From Leptospira adleri (GTDB taxonomy: Bacteria > Spirochaetota > Leptospiria > Leptospirales > Leptospiraceae), in assembly GCF_002811985.1 (NCBI RefSeq), contig NZ_NPDU01000102.1, positions 1 to 12,617 of the forward strand: DNA of 12,617 nucleotides, read 5' to 3'. Positions 6,725-12,617 of this stretch are shown piece by piece. How positions within the stretch are numbered: position 1 is the first letter of the stretch; each line of letters opens with the position of its first letter. Position numbers and translations under genes: made by a program. Below the pieces are notes generated by a model that was given only the letters and a program-made list of their open reading frames with translations, was not told where the DNA came from and made no database searches.

Positions 6725-7744
6725 ATGAAAATAATCGGTTCCGAAAATAAAGTCAATTACGGCGTTTTCGATGGTCCAGTTGAATTCAATTATAAGGAAT
6801 TTCAACTGTTGGATTTTTTTGGGAAAGAGATCAGCGGTTTAAAGAAGCGTTTTGCGTTTAAAAGATTCAATTATATTGGAATCATAACCGAAGAATTTTT
6901 GATCGGTTTCGCCGCTGTCAGCCTAGGTTACGTGTATAACGTCTTCGCTTATCTTTATCATTATAAAGACGGGATTCTTTATGAGTTCGATACGAAAGGA
7001 TTGGATCTCGGAAGTTCTTTGGACTTTCCGGCAAACCCGGACGAATACAAAATCCAGTTTAAAAAAGGATCCTCTTTTCTTTCGATCGAGAAGTCGCACG
7101 CGAAAGGGAAACTTCTCGTGGATGCATTCCTTGGAAGGAAACTTCGGTTTAAATTTTCCGCCGATTTCGGTTTAAAATCCCATTCTCCATTGAGGGTTTT
7201 GAATCCTTCGGAACCGACTCATTGGACCTTCACGGAAAAATGTTCTCCGTTGATCCCGAACTCCATCGAACTTTCTTTTCAAGACAGACCTCTCGTTTTC
7301 GATCCGAAAAAAGTCACCGTTCTTTACGACTGGTCCGGGGGATATCTGAGAAGGGAGACCAATTGGTATTGGGCCGCGTTCAGCGCGATTCTTCCCGATA
7401 AGACGACGATCGGCGCGAACTTCGCGGCTTTGGTAAACGAATCCTTCTTTTCCGAAAACGCGTATTGGATCGATCATGAAAGGCAAAGGGTGCCTAGATT
7501 GATTTTTGATTTTTCGCAGAAGGATCCTTATAAACCTTGGAAGATCTACGACGAGGAAGGTTTGGTCGAGCTGGACTTTGTCCCCGAAGGAGAAAGAAAG
7601 GATAAGATGAATTTAATCTTTTCCAAACTCTACTTCAGACAATTCGTGGGAAAGTTCTCCGGAAGATTCAAACCCGTAAAGGGTAAAGAGGTCTCCTTTC
7701 GGGACGTTTACGGATTCACCGAATTTCATCGATCTCTTTGGTAG
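6725..7744 (+). CDS. DUF2804 domain-containing protein
   Basis: The 339-residue protein matches my memory of the DUF2804 family. Supporting segments are GPVEFNYKEFQLLDFFGKE, then FKRFNYIGIITEEFLIGFA followed by VSLGYVYNVFAYLYHY, a central DWSGGYLRRETNWYWAAF segment, and a C-terminal YGFTEFHRSLW. The family is predicted to be beta-rich, with fold relatives among lipocalin-like or carotenoid/lipid-modifying proteins; no activity is established. There is no signal peptide and no membrane helix. The ATG at 6725 is preferred over the TTG at 6686, because neither has a strong ribosome site and the conserved region starts soon after the ATG. The gene is first in a plus-strand string with a Rof-like protein and a membrane acyltransferase, and its stop lies 29 bp before the preferred ATG of the next gene. 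Confidence 0.8.
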   Translation: MKIIGSENKVNYGVFDGPVEFNYKEFQLLDFFGKEISGLKKRFAFKRFNYIGIITEEFLIGFAAVSLGYVYNVFAYLYHYKDGILYEFDTKGLDLGSSLDFPANPDEYKIQFKKGSSFLSIEKSHAKGKLLVDAFLGRKLRFKFSADFGLKSHSPLRVLNPSEPTHWTFTEKCSPLIPNSIELSFQDRPLVFDPKKVTVLYDWSGGYLRRETNWYWAAFSAILPDKTTIGANFAALVNESFFSENAYWIDHERQRVPRLIFDFSQKDPYKPWKIYDEEGLVELDFVPEGERKDKMNLIFSKLYFRQFVGKFSGRFKPVKGKEVSFRDVYGFTEFHRSLW

Positions 7745-7773
7745 AATTCTCTTATAAAAGAATATCAGAATAT

Positions 7774-8001
7774 ATGAATGTATATGTTCCCGTTTCCTGT
7801 GATTTTTACGATCGATTGGAGGAACTCGTTCTGAGGAAACGCAGGGTTTCCCTGGAAATTTCCGAAACTCCGGAATCTCCGCCGCGAAAAATGGAGAAGG
7901 TGAAAATTCTCGATCTTGTTTCCATGAACCGGGAGGAGTTCGCGGTTCTTGAAGACGGAGAAAAGATACGTCTCGACTATATACTCAAAATTCGTGCCTA
8001 A
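7774..8001 (+). CDS. rof: Rof-like (YaeO) Rho-binding antiterminator protein
   Basis: This 75-residue protein begins MNVYVPVSCDFYDRLEELVL, matching the N-terminal signature of E. coli Rof (YxPIxCDxYDxLE). The second half, KVKILDLVSMNREEFAVLEDGEKIRLDYILKI, fits the Rof pattern of a basic strand, a DLVS segment and the final LDKI-type strand. Rof is a small Sm-like beta-barrel that binds Rho near its primary RNA-binding site and inhibits Rho-dependent termination. A proline-rich insert (ETPESPPRK, about 31-39) sits between the two halves. The ATG at 7774 is chosen because the conserved domain begins at once; a TTG at 7738 in the same frame would overlap the DUF2804 stop by 7 bases and add 12 residues. 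Neither start has a good ribosome site, so translation may be coupled to the upstream gene. Family assignment rests on motif recall only. Confidence 0.68.
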   Translation: MNVYVPVSCDFYDRLEELVLRKRRVSLEISETPESPPRKMEKVKILDLVSMNREEFAVLEDGEKIRLDYILKIRA

Positions 8002-8078
8002 GGATCCGTTCCAAGAAGCGCAAAACGCCTAACGTGAATTAATCCGAAATTCCGCTCGAAAATAAAAAGGTCTTATCG

Positions 8079-9287
8079 TTGCAAAAATCAGAAATCAAAA
8101 AGAAAAGAATTTTATCCTTGGATCTTTTTCGGGGAATGACCGTCGCGGGAATGATCCTCGTAAACAATCCCGGTTCTTGGTCGTTTATATATGCGCCTCT
8201 CAAACACGCGAAGTGGAACGGATGCACTCCGACGGATTTGGTATTCCCTTTTTTTCTTTTCGCGGTGGGAGCTTCGATTCCGATCGCATTCGATTCAAAG
8301 AAAGAAGTTTCCAAAGTAAGAATTTGGATTCTGATTTTTAAACGAAGTTTGGTTCTTTTCGGGATAGGACTCTTTCTCAATTTTTTCGGGGAATGGTCTT
8401 TCGAGAACTTAAGGATTCCCGGAGTTTTACAAAGAATCGCGTTCGTATATTTTATAGTGTCCTCGTGCTATTTATTTTTTATCTCCCGCGCGAACGAAAA
8501 CGGAGAATTCAAAAACGATTCTTCCTGGAGAAAAGGAATTTCCGAAGGATTCATTCTTTTTCTTTCGGTGATATTTTTAACGGTTCATACTTGGATATTG
8601 ACAAACGTCGTCGTGCCGGGAGAGTCGGTGATTTCTTTGGAGGAGGGCAAAGATATCGGAGCTTGGATGGATCGAATCCTTTTCGGAGAAAGACATCTCT
8701 GGAAGTTTTCAAAAACCTGGGACCCCGAAGGTTTTTTTAGCGGCGTTGCGTCCGTTGCAAGCGCTCTCTTAGGGGCTATCTGTGGACGAATTTTATTAAG
8801 CGAAGACTATCGCAACGGAAGAATTTTGACCCTCTTATCGGCGGGCGTTTTGCTTACGTTAGGCGGAATTTTCTGGGAGAGTTTTCTTCCGATCAATAAA
8901 AGTCTTTGGACCGGGAGTTATGCGGTTTATACGGGAGGACTCGCATTTTTCTGCATATTCTTCTTCGAACTTTTGGAATTACTTCCGCTGAGGGCAAAGA
9001 TGGATCGTGTAATTTCTCCTGAGAAGGTTTTTCAGCCGTTATTAGTTTTCGGAAAAAACGCAATTCTTGTCTTCGCAGCTTCCGGGCTCGTCGCGAGGTC
9101 GTTGAATCTTTGGATGATCGCCGGAGAAAACGGAAAGAAAATTTCGATGAAAGTCTTCTTTTATTTAAAGTTGAATTTATTTTTTAATTCTTACAACGCT
9201 TCTCTTGCATACGCGTTGATTCAGCTTCTTATCTGGTGGGGAATTTTGAGTATTTTGGACAAAAAAAGAATTTATCTTAAAGTCTGA
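8079..9287 (+). CDS. Membrane acyltransferase of the HGSNAT/NagX family (heparan-alpha-glucosaminide N-acetyltransferase-like)
   Basis: This 402-residue multi-spanning protein (about ten membrane helices) starts with the family signature RILSLDLFRGMTVAGMILVN, then LKHAKWNGCT and TDLVFPFFLFAVG. H43 in LKHAKWNG aligns by motif with the histidine that carries the acetyl group in human HGSNAT. The conserved RIPGVLQRIAFVYF follows at 112-125. Bacterial relatives (NagX, COG4299) are inner-membrane proteins thought to move an acetyl group across the membrane onto amino sugars during cell-wall or glycan recycling; the substrate here is unknown. The start is TTG with AAGG 8 bases upstream. It follows the Rof-like gene by 77 bp without a clear hairpin, so co-transcription is likely. 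Length is close to the family norm. Confidence 0.85.
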   Translation: MQKSEIKKKRILSLDLFRGMTVAGMILVNNPGSWSFIYAPLKHAKWNGCTPTDLVFPFFLFAVGASIPIAFDSKKEVSKVRIWILIFKRSLVLFGIGLFLNFFGEWSFENLRIPGVLQRIAFVYFIVSSCYLFFISRANENGEFKNDSSWRKGISEGFILFLSVIFLTVHTWILTNVVVPGESVISLEEGKDIGAWMDRILFGERHLWKFSKTWDPEGFFSGVASVASALLGAICGRILLSEDYRNGRILTLLSAGVLLTLGGIFWESFLPINKSLWTGSYAVYTGGLAFFCIFFFELLELLPLRAKMDRVISPEKVFQPLLVFGKNAILVFAASGLVARSLNLWMIAGENGKKISMKVFFYLKLNLFFNSYNASLAYALIQLLIWWGILSILDKKRIYLKV

Positions 9288-9397
9288 CATCGACCGATTT
9301 AGATTCCGGATTCTAAGATTGTGATTCGGATCGTTTTGTTAAAGATAGAAAAGAGGTCAAGGTCGACCAAAAGGAATTTTATTGAAGAGAGCGGCGA

Positions 9398-9419
9398 TCG
9401 GAATCATGTTCGATTCCGA
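9398..9419. terminator. Hairpin between convergent genes, possible terminator
   Basis: An 8-bp perfect stem (TCGGAATC with GATTCCGA) and a 6-base loop lie between the NagX-like gene, which ends 110 bp to the left, and the minus-strand 306-residue gene, which ends 17 bp to the right. Only a short CCTTT follows on the plus strand. The rest of this 149-bp spacer shows nothing recognisable. Confidence 0.4.
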
Positions 9420-9436
9420 CCTTTAAAAGAAAATTC

Positions 9437-10357
9437 TTACATTACCATTTCTAAATCGTCGAAGATAGGCGTTTTTACTTCTTCGAGTAGTTTCTTCATG
9501 GCGAGATTGCGAAGATTGTTCAGTTCCAGCCTTAGTTTTGATTCCAAGGAATTCTTAGAAAGAAGATTGGAACAATTCACTGCTACCATCTTTAGATCGT
9601 CCGCTGCGCTGATCTTGGAAGCAAGAAGAAGTTGCTGAATGATCGCATATTCTTTTTTTCTAAAGTGAATTCTCAGAAGAAAGGGGACGGAATAAAGTTC
9701 CGCCATAAGTTCCCATTTGGATTTCAACTTTGGTTTTGATTCCAGTGCGACTGATTCTTCTTCCTGAATCTCCGGTTCAAAGATCGTGGAGATAGAAACC
9801 GGCTCCACAGTCGAATGATTTCTTTCCGGATTAAAGGAAAGAGGAGTTTCCGCGTCTCGAATCATGGATTTGAGAGTGGAAAGACGGTTGGATTCCTCAT
9901 AACGCTCCGGATTTGCTTTCATTAATTTCTTAATGTCTTCCAAAACTACGCAGAAAGAGAAAAGCTCGAGAACGCTTTGGTTTTGAATGGTTGTGATTTC
10001 ATCCAGGACTTTGGCAAGAATCTGCTGATAACCGAGCGATTTCCGATACATCGCGTTGTATTGGAGTTCTAAATTTTTTTGATATTTCGAGAAAAGGACG
10101 TCGATCAGAAACGCATCCGAAATCACGTATGCATCGAGTCCGGGAACGGAAAAATTTGGGTTTTGCTTCTTTAAATTGAGGACAAAGATACAGTTGGAAT
10201 CTTTTAGGAAAGCGAGTATTTTCGATATTTTCCTTTCGGAAAGATTGAGGGTAGAACGGAAATGATAAAACAAATCCGTGTTAGTCGGCAATTGATGATT
10301 ATCGTTTTCCTTTTTAATTTTATCCAGGATGATTTGCGCTAATGTAATATCTTCCAT
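9437..10357 (-). CDS. Hypothetical protein, 306 residues, possible N-terminal winged-helix domain
   Basis: I do not recognise this protein as a named family. Residues 4-62 have a helical pattern that could form a small winged helix: ITLAQIILDKIKKE, TNTDLFYHF, NLSERKISKILAFLKDSN, then the strand pair CIFVLNL. A helical core follows (about 85-150), then a low-complexity acidic linker rich in Glu, Pro and Ser (about 170-210). A C-terminal Leu/Lys-rich helical bundle (215-292) contains several LL pairs. No signal peptide or membrane helix is present. The ATG at 10355-10357 has GGA 9 bases upstream. A GTG at 10372 in frame would add five residues but has its GGAAG only one base away, so the ATG is preferred. 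A minus-strand TTGACA at 10474-10479 lies about 115 bp upstream, without a matching -10. It could be a regulatory or adaptor protein; function unassigned. Confidence 0.75.
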   Translation of the reverse strand: MEDITLAQIILDKIKKENDNHQLPTNTDLFYHFRSTLNLSERKISKILAFLKDSNCIFVLNLKKQNPNFSVPGLDAYVISDAFLIDVLFSKYQKNLELQYNAMYRKSLGYQQILAKVLDEITTIQNQSVLELFSFCVVLEDIKKLMKANPERYEESNRLSTLKSMIRDAETPLSFNPERNHSTVEPVSISTIFEPEIQEEESVALESKPKLKSKWELMAELYSVPFLLRIHFRKKEYAIIQQLLLASKISAADDLKMVAVNCSNLLSKNSLESKLRLELNNLRNLAMKKLLEEVKTPIFDDLEMVM

Positions 10358-10540
10358 CGTTTTTAGTTCCACGCTTCCGAAAGAATCGACTCTGACGGAT
10401 GCTTTTTCTTTCTAAAGTTATAACCTGACCGATTGAAATTCTTGCCTAATTTTTCCAAAAAAAAGATGTAAATTGTCAAAAAAAATATGAATGAAATACA
10501 AAGAAAAGGGAACGAAGGGGCGAGGCGGGTATGAAAGCGG

Positions 10541-10568
10541 ACCTCAAGCGGGAAATTCCGCCTGAGGT
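10541..10568. terminator. Hairpin after the thiolase gene, probable terminator
   Basis: ACCTCAAGCGG (10541-10551) pairs with CCGCCTGAGGT (10558-10568) with one mismatch (A opposite C) and a 6-base loop. It begins 10 bp after the thiolase stop on the minus strand, where an intrinsic terminator is expected. On that strand the stem is followed by TCCGCTTT, a poor U-tract. The remaining upstream spacer to 10373 is A/T-rich and shows no gene. Confidence 0.6.
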
Positions 10569-10578
10569 TTAATCGTTG

Positions 10579-11790
10579 TTAGATTCTTTCTATGATCGTA
10601 GCGATTCCCATTCCGCCGCCGATACAGAGTGTCATAAGCGCATAACGTTTTTGTCTTCTTTCGAGTTCGTCTAACGCAGTTCCTAAGAGGATCGCGCCGG
10701 TTGCCCCAAGAGGGTGACCCAGAGCGATCGCGCCTCCGTTGACGTTTATCTTGTCTGAAGGAATTCCGAGAGATTTTTGAGTGTAGAGGACGACGGATGC
10801 GAACGCTTCATTGATTTCCCAAATATCGATATCTTCCGGCTTTAGGCCCGCCATTGATAGGGCTTTTTTTGAAGCGGAAACTGGACCGGTAAGCATGATC
10901 GTAGGATCCTCTCCCGTGGATGCCATGGCTACGATACGAGCACGAGGTTTTAGGCCGTATTTCTTGATTCCTTCGTCCGAAGCAAGAAGTACCGAAGCCG
11001 CTCCATCGACGATACCCGAAGAGTTTCCAAGAGTATGGATATGGTTGATTTTTGAAATTTCCGGGTAAGATTTTAGAGCAATGGCGTCTAACTCTTTCTC
11101 GCCGATTGTTTTAAAAACGGGACCGAGTTCGGAGAGCCATTCGAAAGTGGATTCGATACGGGGATTTTCGTCGCTATCTACGATCGTTCCGTCTTCGGTT
11201 TTCACCGGGATGATGGATTTTTTGAAATAACCCGATTTGATTGCGTGATCCGCCTTGATTTGGGAAGATTCAGCGAAACGATCGGCTTCTTCGCGGGAAA
11301 TTCCGAATTTTGTAGCGATCAAGTCCGCGGAAATTCCCTGAGGAACTAAGTTATAATGTTTTTGAATATTAGGATTTCCTATATTAAAATCTCTTCCGTT
11401 TAAATCTGCCCCCATTTTTACCCGAGACATGGATTCTACTCCACCTCCGAGTGCGATTTGCATAGACCCGGATTGAACGTGATTCGCTGCGTTGTTTACG
11501 GCCTGAAGTCCGGAACCGCAGAAACGATTCACCGTGTATCCAGGAACTGAGTTCGGCCAAAGTGCGGCCATAACCGCATAACGTGCGATACAGGCGGCTT
11601 GATCGTCGACTTGTGATACGCATCCCATCACGACTTCTTCTACTATTTCCGGTTTGATTCCGTTTCTTTCTTGGATGGCATTTAAGGTAGCGGCTGAAAG
11701 TTCTTGAGGGTGGATGGAAGCGAGTGTTCCTCTTTTTTTCCCTTTTCCCCTCGGAGTTCTTACTGCATCGATTACATAGGCGTTTGACAT
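10579..11790 (-). CDS. Acetyl-CoA C-acyltransferase (thiolase)
   Basis: This 403-residue thiolase of the FadA/AtoB type catalyses thiolytic cleavage of 3-ketoacyl-CoA, or the reverse condensation of two acetyl-CoA, in the cytoplasm. Catalytic residues are all in place: the acylated nucleophile C91 in [12 protein letters not shown]359 in [11 protein letters not shown] and the acid/base C389 in [16 protein letters not shown] (326-331) and the substrate loop with [10 protein letters not shown] (115-124) are also typical. Length is normal for the family. GAGGT lies about 7 bases upstream of the ATG. Leptospires use long-chain fatty acids as main carbon and energy source, so a role in beta-oxidation is likely, but biosynthetic use cannot be excluded from sequence. 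It stands alone on the minus strand, with a hairpin just after its stop and about 0.8 kb of apparently non-coding DNA upstream. Confidence 0.93.
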   Translation of the reverse strand: MSNAYVIDAVRTPRGKGKKRGTLASIHPQELSAATLNAIQERNGIKPEIVEEVVMGCVSQVDDQAACIARYAVMAALWPNSVPGYTVNRFCGSGLQAVNNAANHVQSGSMQIALGGGVESMSRVKMGADLNGRDFNIGNPNIQKHYNLVPQGISADLIATKFGISREEADRFAESSQIKADHAIKSGYFKKSIIPVKTEDGTIVDSDENPRIESTFEWLSELGPVFKTIGEKELDAIALKSYPEISKINHIHTLGNSSGIVDGAASVLLASDEGIKKYGLKPRARIVAMASTGEDPTIMLTGPVSASKKALSMAGLKPEDIDIWEINEAFASVVLYTQKSLGIPSDKINVNGGAIALGHPLGATGAILLGTALDELERRQKRYALMTLCIGGGMGIATIIERI

Positions 11791-11940
11791 TTTTTTACCT
11801 CGTCGTCAATCCAGGCCTTTTTAGGTCGAATTGAACAACTGTTTAATGAATTTAAGTGTTCCAGTTTCTATTTTGGGAATGCTGAGGACTTTGCAATTCT
11901 TTTTGCGTGGGAACTCTTCAATGAGAGGTAAGGATTTGGG

Positions 11941-12002
11941 CCGCACCCTCCTGGTGATCTCAAGATAATGAACGCTATTCAGAAGTTCGCCAGGAGGGTC
12001 GG
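11941..12002. repeat. Long imperfect inverted repeat in a GC-rich block
   Basis: CCGCACCCTCCTGGTGA (11941-11957) is the near-perfect inverse of TCGCCAGGAGGGTCGG (11987-12002): a 10-bp perfect core (ACCCTCCTGG with CCAGGAGGGT) flanked by more pairing with one unpaired base and one mismatch, around a 29-base loop. It could form a stable hairpin in RNA from either strand. The structure and GC content differ sharply from the surroundings. Confidence 0.55.
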
Positions 12003-12095
12003 GCTTGCTACGGGCTCGCGGAGTTCCGCTCGGTCCTATGGACCACGCCCTTCGCATCCCTGCGGCGGGTTGTCCAAAAAAAGATTATTGCGGGA
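12003..12095. repeat. GC-rich cluster of short hairpins, probable relic of a dispersed repeat
   Basis: This stretch continues the GC-rich block with small perfect stems: GCGGA/TCCGC at 12018-12029, GGTCC/GGACC at 12032-12044 and CGCA/TGCG at 12054-12065. The phrase GTGGGAACTC or GCGGGAACTC occurs on both sides of the block (about 11907 and 12091). Such hairpin-rich GC islands between genes are familiar in Leptospira, from memory and unchecked. No tRNA fold or T-loop was found in it. Confidence 0.4.
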
Positions 12096-12617
12096 ACTCC
12101 CTAAATTTGGATAATCTGTAAAGGCATTCTCTGTAACCGAAAGGGAAACAGAATCGCACATCCATAATCTAAGAGGAAATAAAAAGAGCTTATTGGATTT
12201 AATCAAAGATTGTGGAGCGAAATCACAGAGAAAAGAATCAAGATCGTATCGGATGAAATGTTTTGAGCACCTGTTGAGAAAATCTTGAAACAAAGCTTTA
12301 TTAAGAGTATTAAGAAGATGAGAATAGATCTCCTTGGCAAAGAATTCTCTGGATGATTTTTGTTTTCCTATCAATCGTCCAAACAAAGGATTCAATTTTG
12401 GGAACTTTTAAATTATAACGGATCTTTGAACTACAGTTTGAGCGATCTGATAAATAGATTTGAATCAAAATACAATATAAAAAGCATCTTGATATCCCAT
12501 GCGAAGATGCTAATATGCTCAACGTTCGATAACGTCCAAAATATTTCGCAGATTTAAGAATGAATGAGAAGGCTCTCCTTGCCGATTGAGTTTGTAACGA
12601 TCAAATTCAAAAAAAGG
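12096..12617. other. AT-rich stretch without a recognisable gene
   Basis: Together with 11791-11940 this forms a gap of more than 800 bases without a convincing gene. Open frames of 65-119 codons exist on both strands, but they overlap each other, have no ribosome sites, show no recognisable domain and have cysteine- and serine-rich compositions unlike the real genes here. On the plus strand, stretches around 12170-12290 look weakly protein-like (an LLDLIKDC segment) but stops soon follow, so a decayed gene or mobile-element relic is possible. The thiolase promoter should lie between 11791 and about 11900 on the minus strand; no clear -35/-10 pair was found. Confidence 0.45.

Noticed and set aside
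6599..6805. N-terminal extension of the 294-residue minus-strand gene to 6805
   Set aside because: It would add 69 residues of unrelated, partly hydrophobic sequence and overlap the divergent DUF2804 gene start; the internal ATG gives a typical polar N-terminus.
10474..10479. Minus-strand TTGACA as a promoter -35 box for the 306-residue gene
   Set aside because: No acceptable -10 lies 16-18 bp downstream, so a promoter is not called.
11821..12057. 78-codon minus-strand frame over the GC-rich island
   Set aside because: It spans the inverted repeat, has no ribosome site and an Arg/Pro-rich composition typical of GC-rich non-coding DNA. It may recur as part of a repeat but is not supported as a gene.
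12036..12395. 119-codon minus-strand frame
   Set aside because: No ribosome site, no recognisable domain, unusual composition and partial overlap with the GC-rich hairpin cluster; probably a chance frame.
12360..12557. 65-codon plus-strand frame
   Set aside because: Overlaps an equally long minus-strand frame, has no ribosome site and no family resemblance.

Overview
The window looks like chromosomal DNA of a spirochaete of the genus Leptospira. The reasons are moderate GC with A/T-rich intergenic spacers, frequent TTG starts preceded by good Shine-Dalgarno sequences, and a typical leptospiral gene set (GMC oxidoreductase, DoxX, TruD, DUF2804, a NagX/HGSNAT-like acyltransferase, a thiolase), interspersed with long uncharacterised helical proteins. 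The species is not determined. No rRNA, tRNA, CRISPR array, prophage or intact insertion sequence was seen.

Layout, left to right. (1) Positions 1-1611 carry a GMC-family FAD oxidoreductase that is broken at its N-terminus. The first ~20 residues, including the FAD-binding GxGxxG motif, are encoded on the minus strand at 1-60. The rest of the protein, from its conserved LRKFLW segment to the stop, is on the plus strand at 61-1611. This is the signature of an inversion (or a mis-join) with one breakpoint near position 60. (2) Convergent to it, on the minus strand, lie a DoxX-family membrane protein (1685-2128) and a MarR-family regulator (2329-2778). Three copies of a 20-bp palindrome-like site, with half-site consensus ATACTTTRAA, sit at the marR start, just after the marR stop and in front of doxX. 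They are a strong candidate operator set for autoregulation and for control of doxX. (3) Divergent from marR is truD (tRNA pseudouridine-13 synthase, plus strand), which runs tail-to-tail into an aldo/keto reductase (minus strand) with only 5 bp between the stops. (4) A seven-helix membrane protein of unknown function (plus) and a 294-residue unknown protein (minus) converge on a 14-bp perfect-stem hairpin. (5) A plus-strand gene string, 6725-9287, encodes a DUF2804 protein, a small Rof-like (Rho-binding antiterminator) protein and a NagX/HGSNAT-type membrane acyltransferase. (6) On the minus strand come a 306-residue unknown protein with a possible N-terminal winged helix, and an acetyl-CoA acyltransferase (thiolase) with a hairpin after its stop. 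(7) From about 11821 to the right edge there is no convincing gene. A GC-rich, hairpin-dense block (about 11935-12095) stands in AT-rich DNA and looks like a dispersed or relic repeat.

Most genes are independent housekeeping or metabolic functions, mainly in divergent or convergent pairs. The clearest functional unit is the MarR-DoxX pair with its three predicted operators. The most unusual structural feature is the split, opposite-strand GMC oxidoreductase at the left edge.
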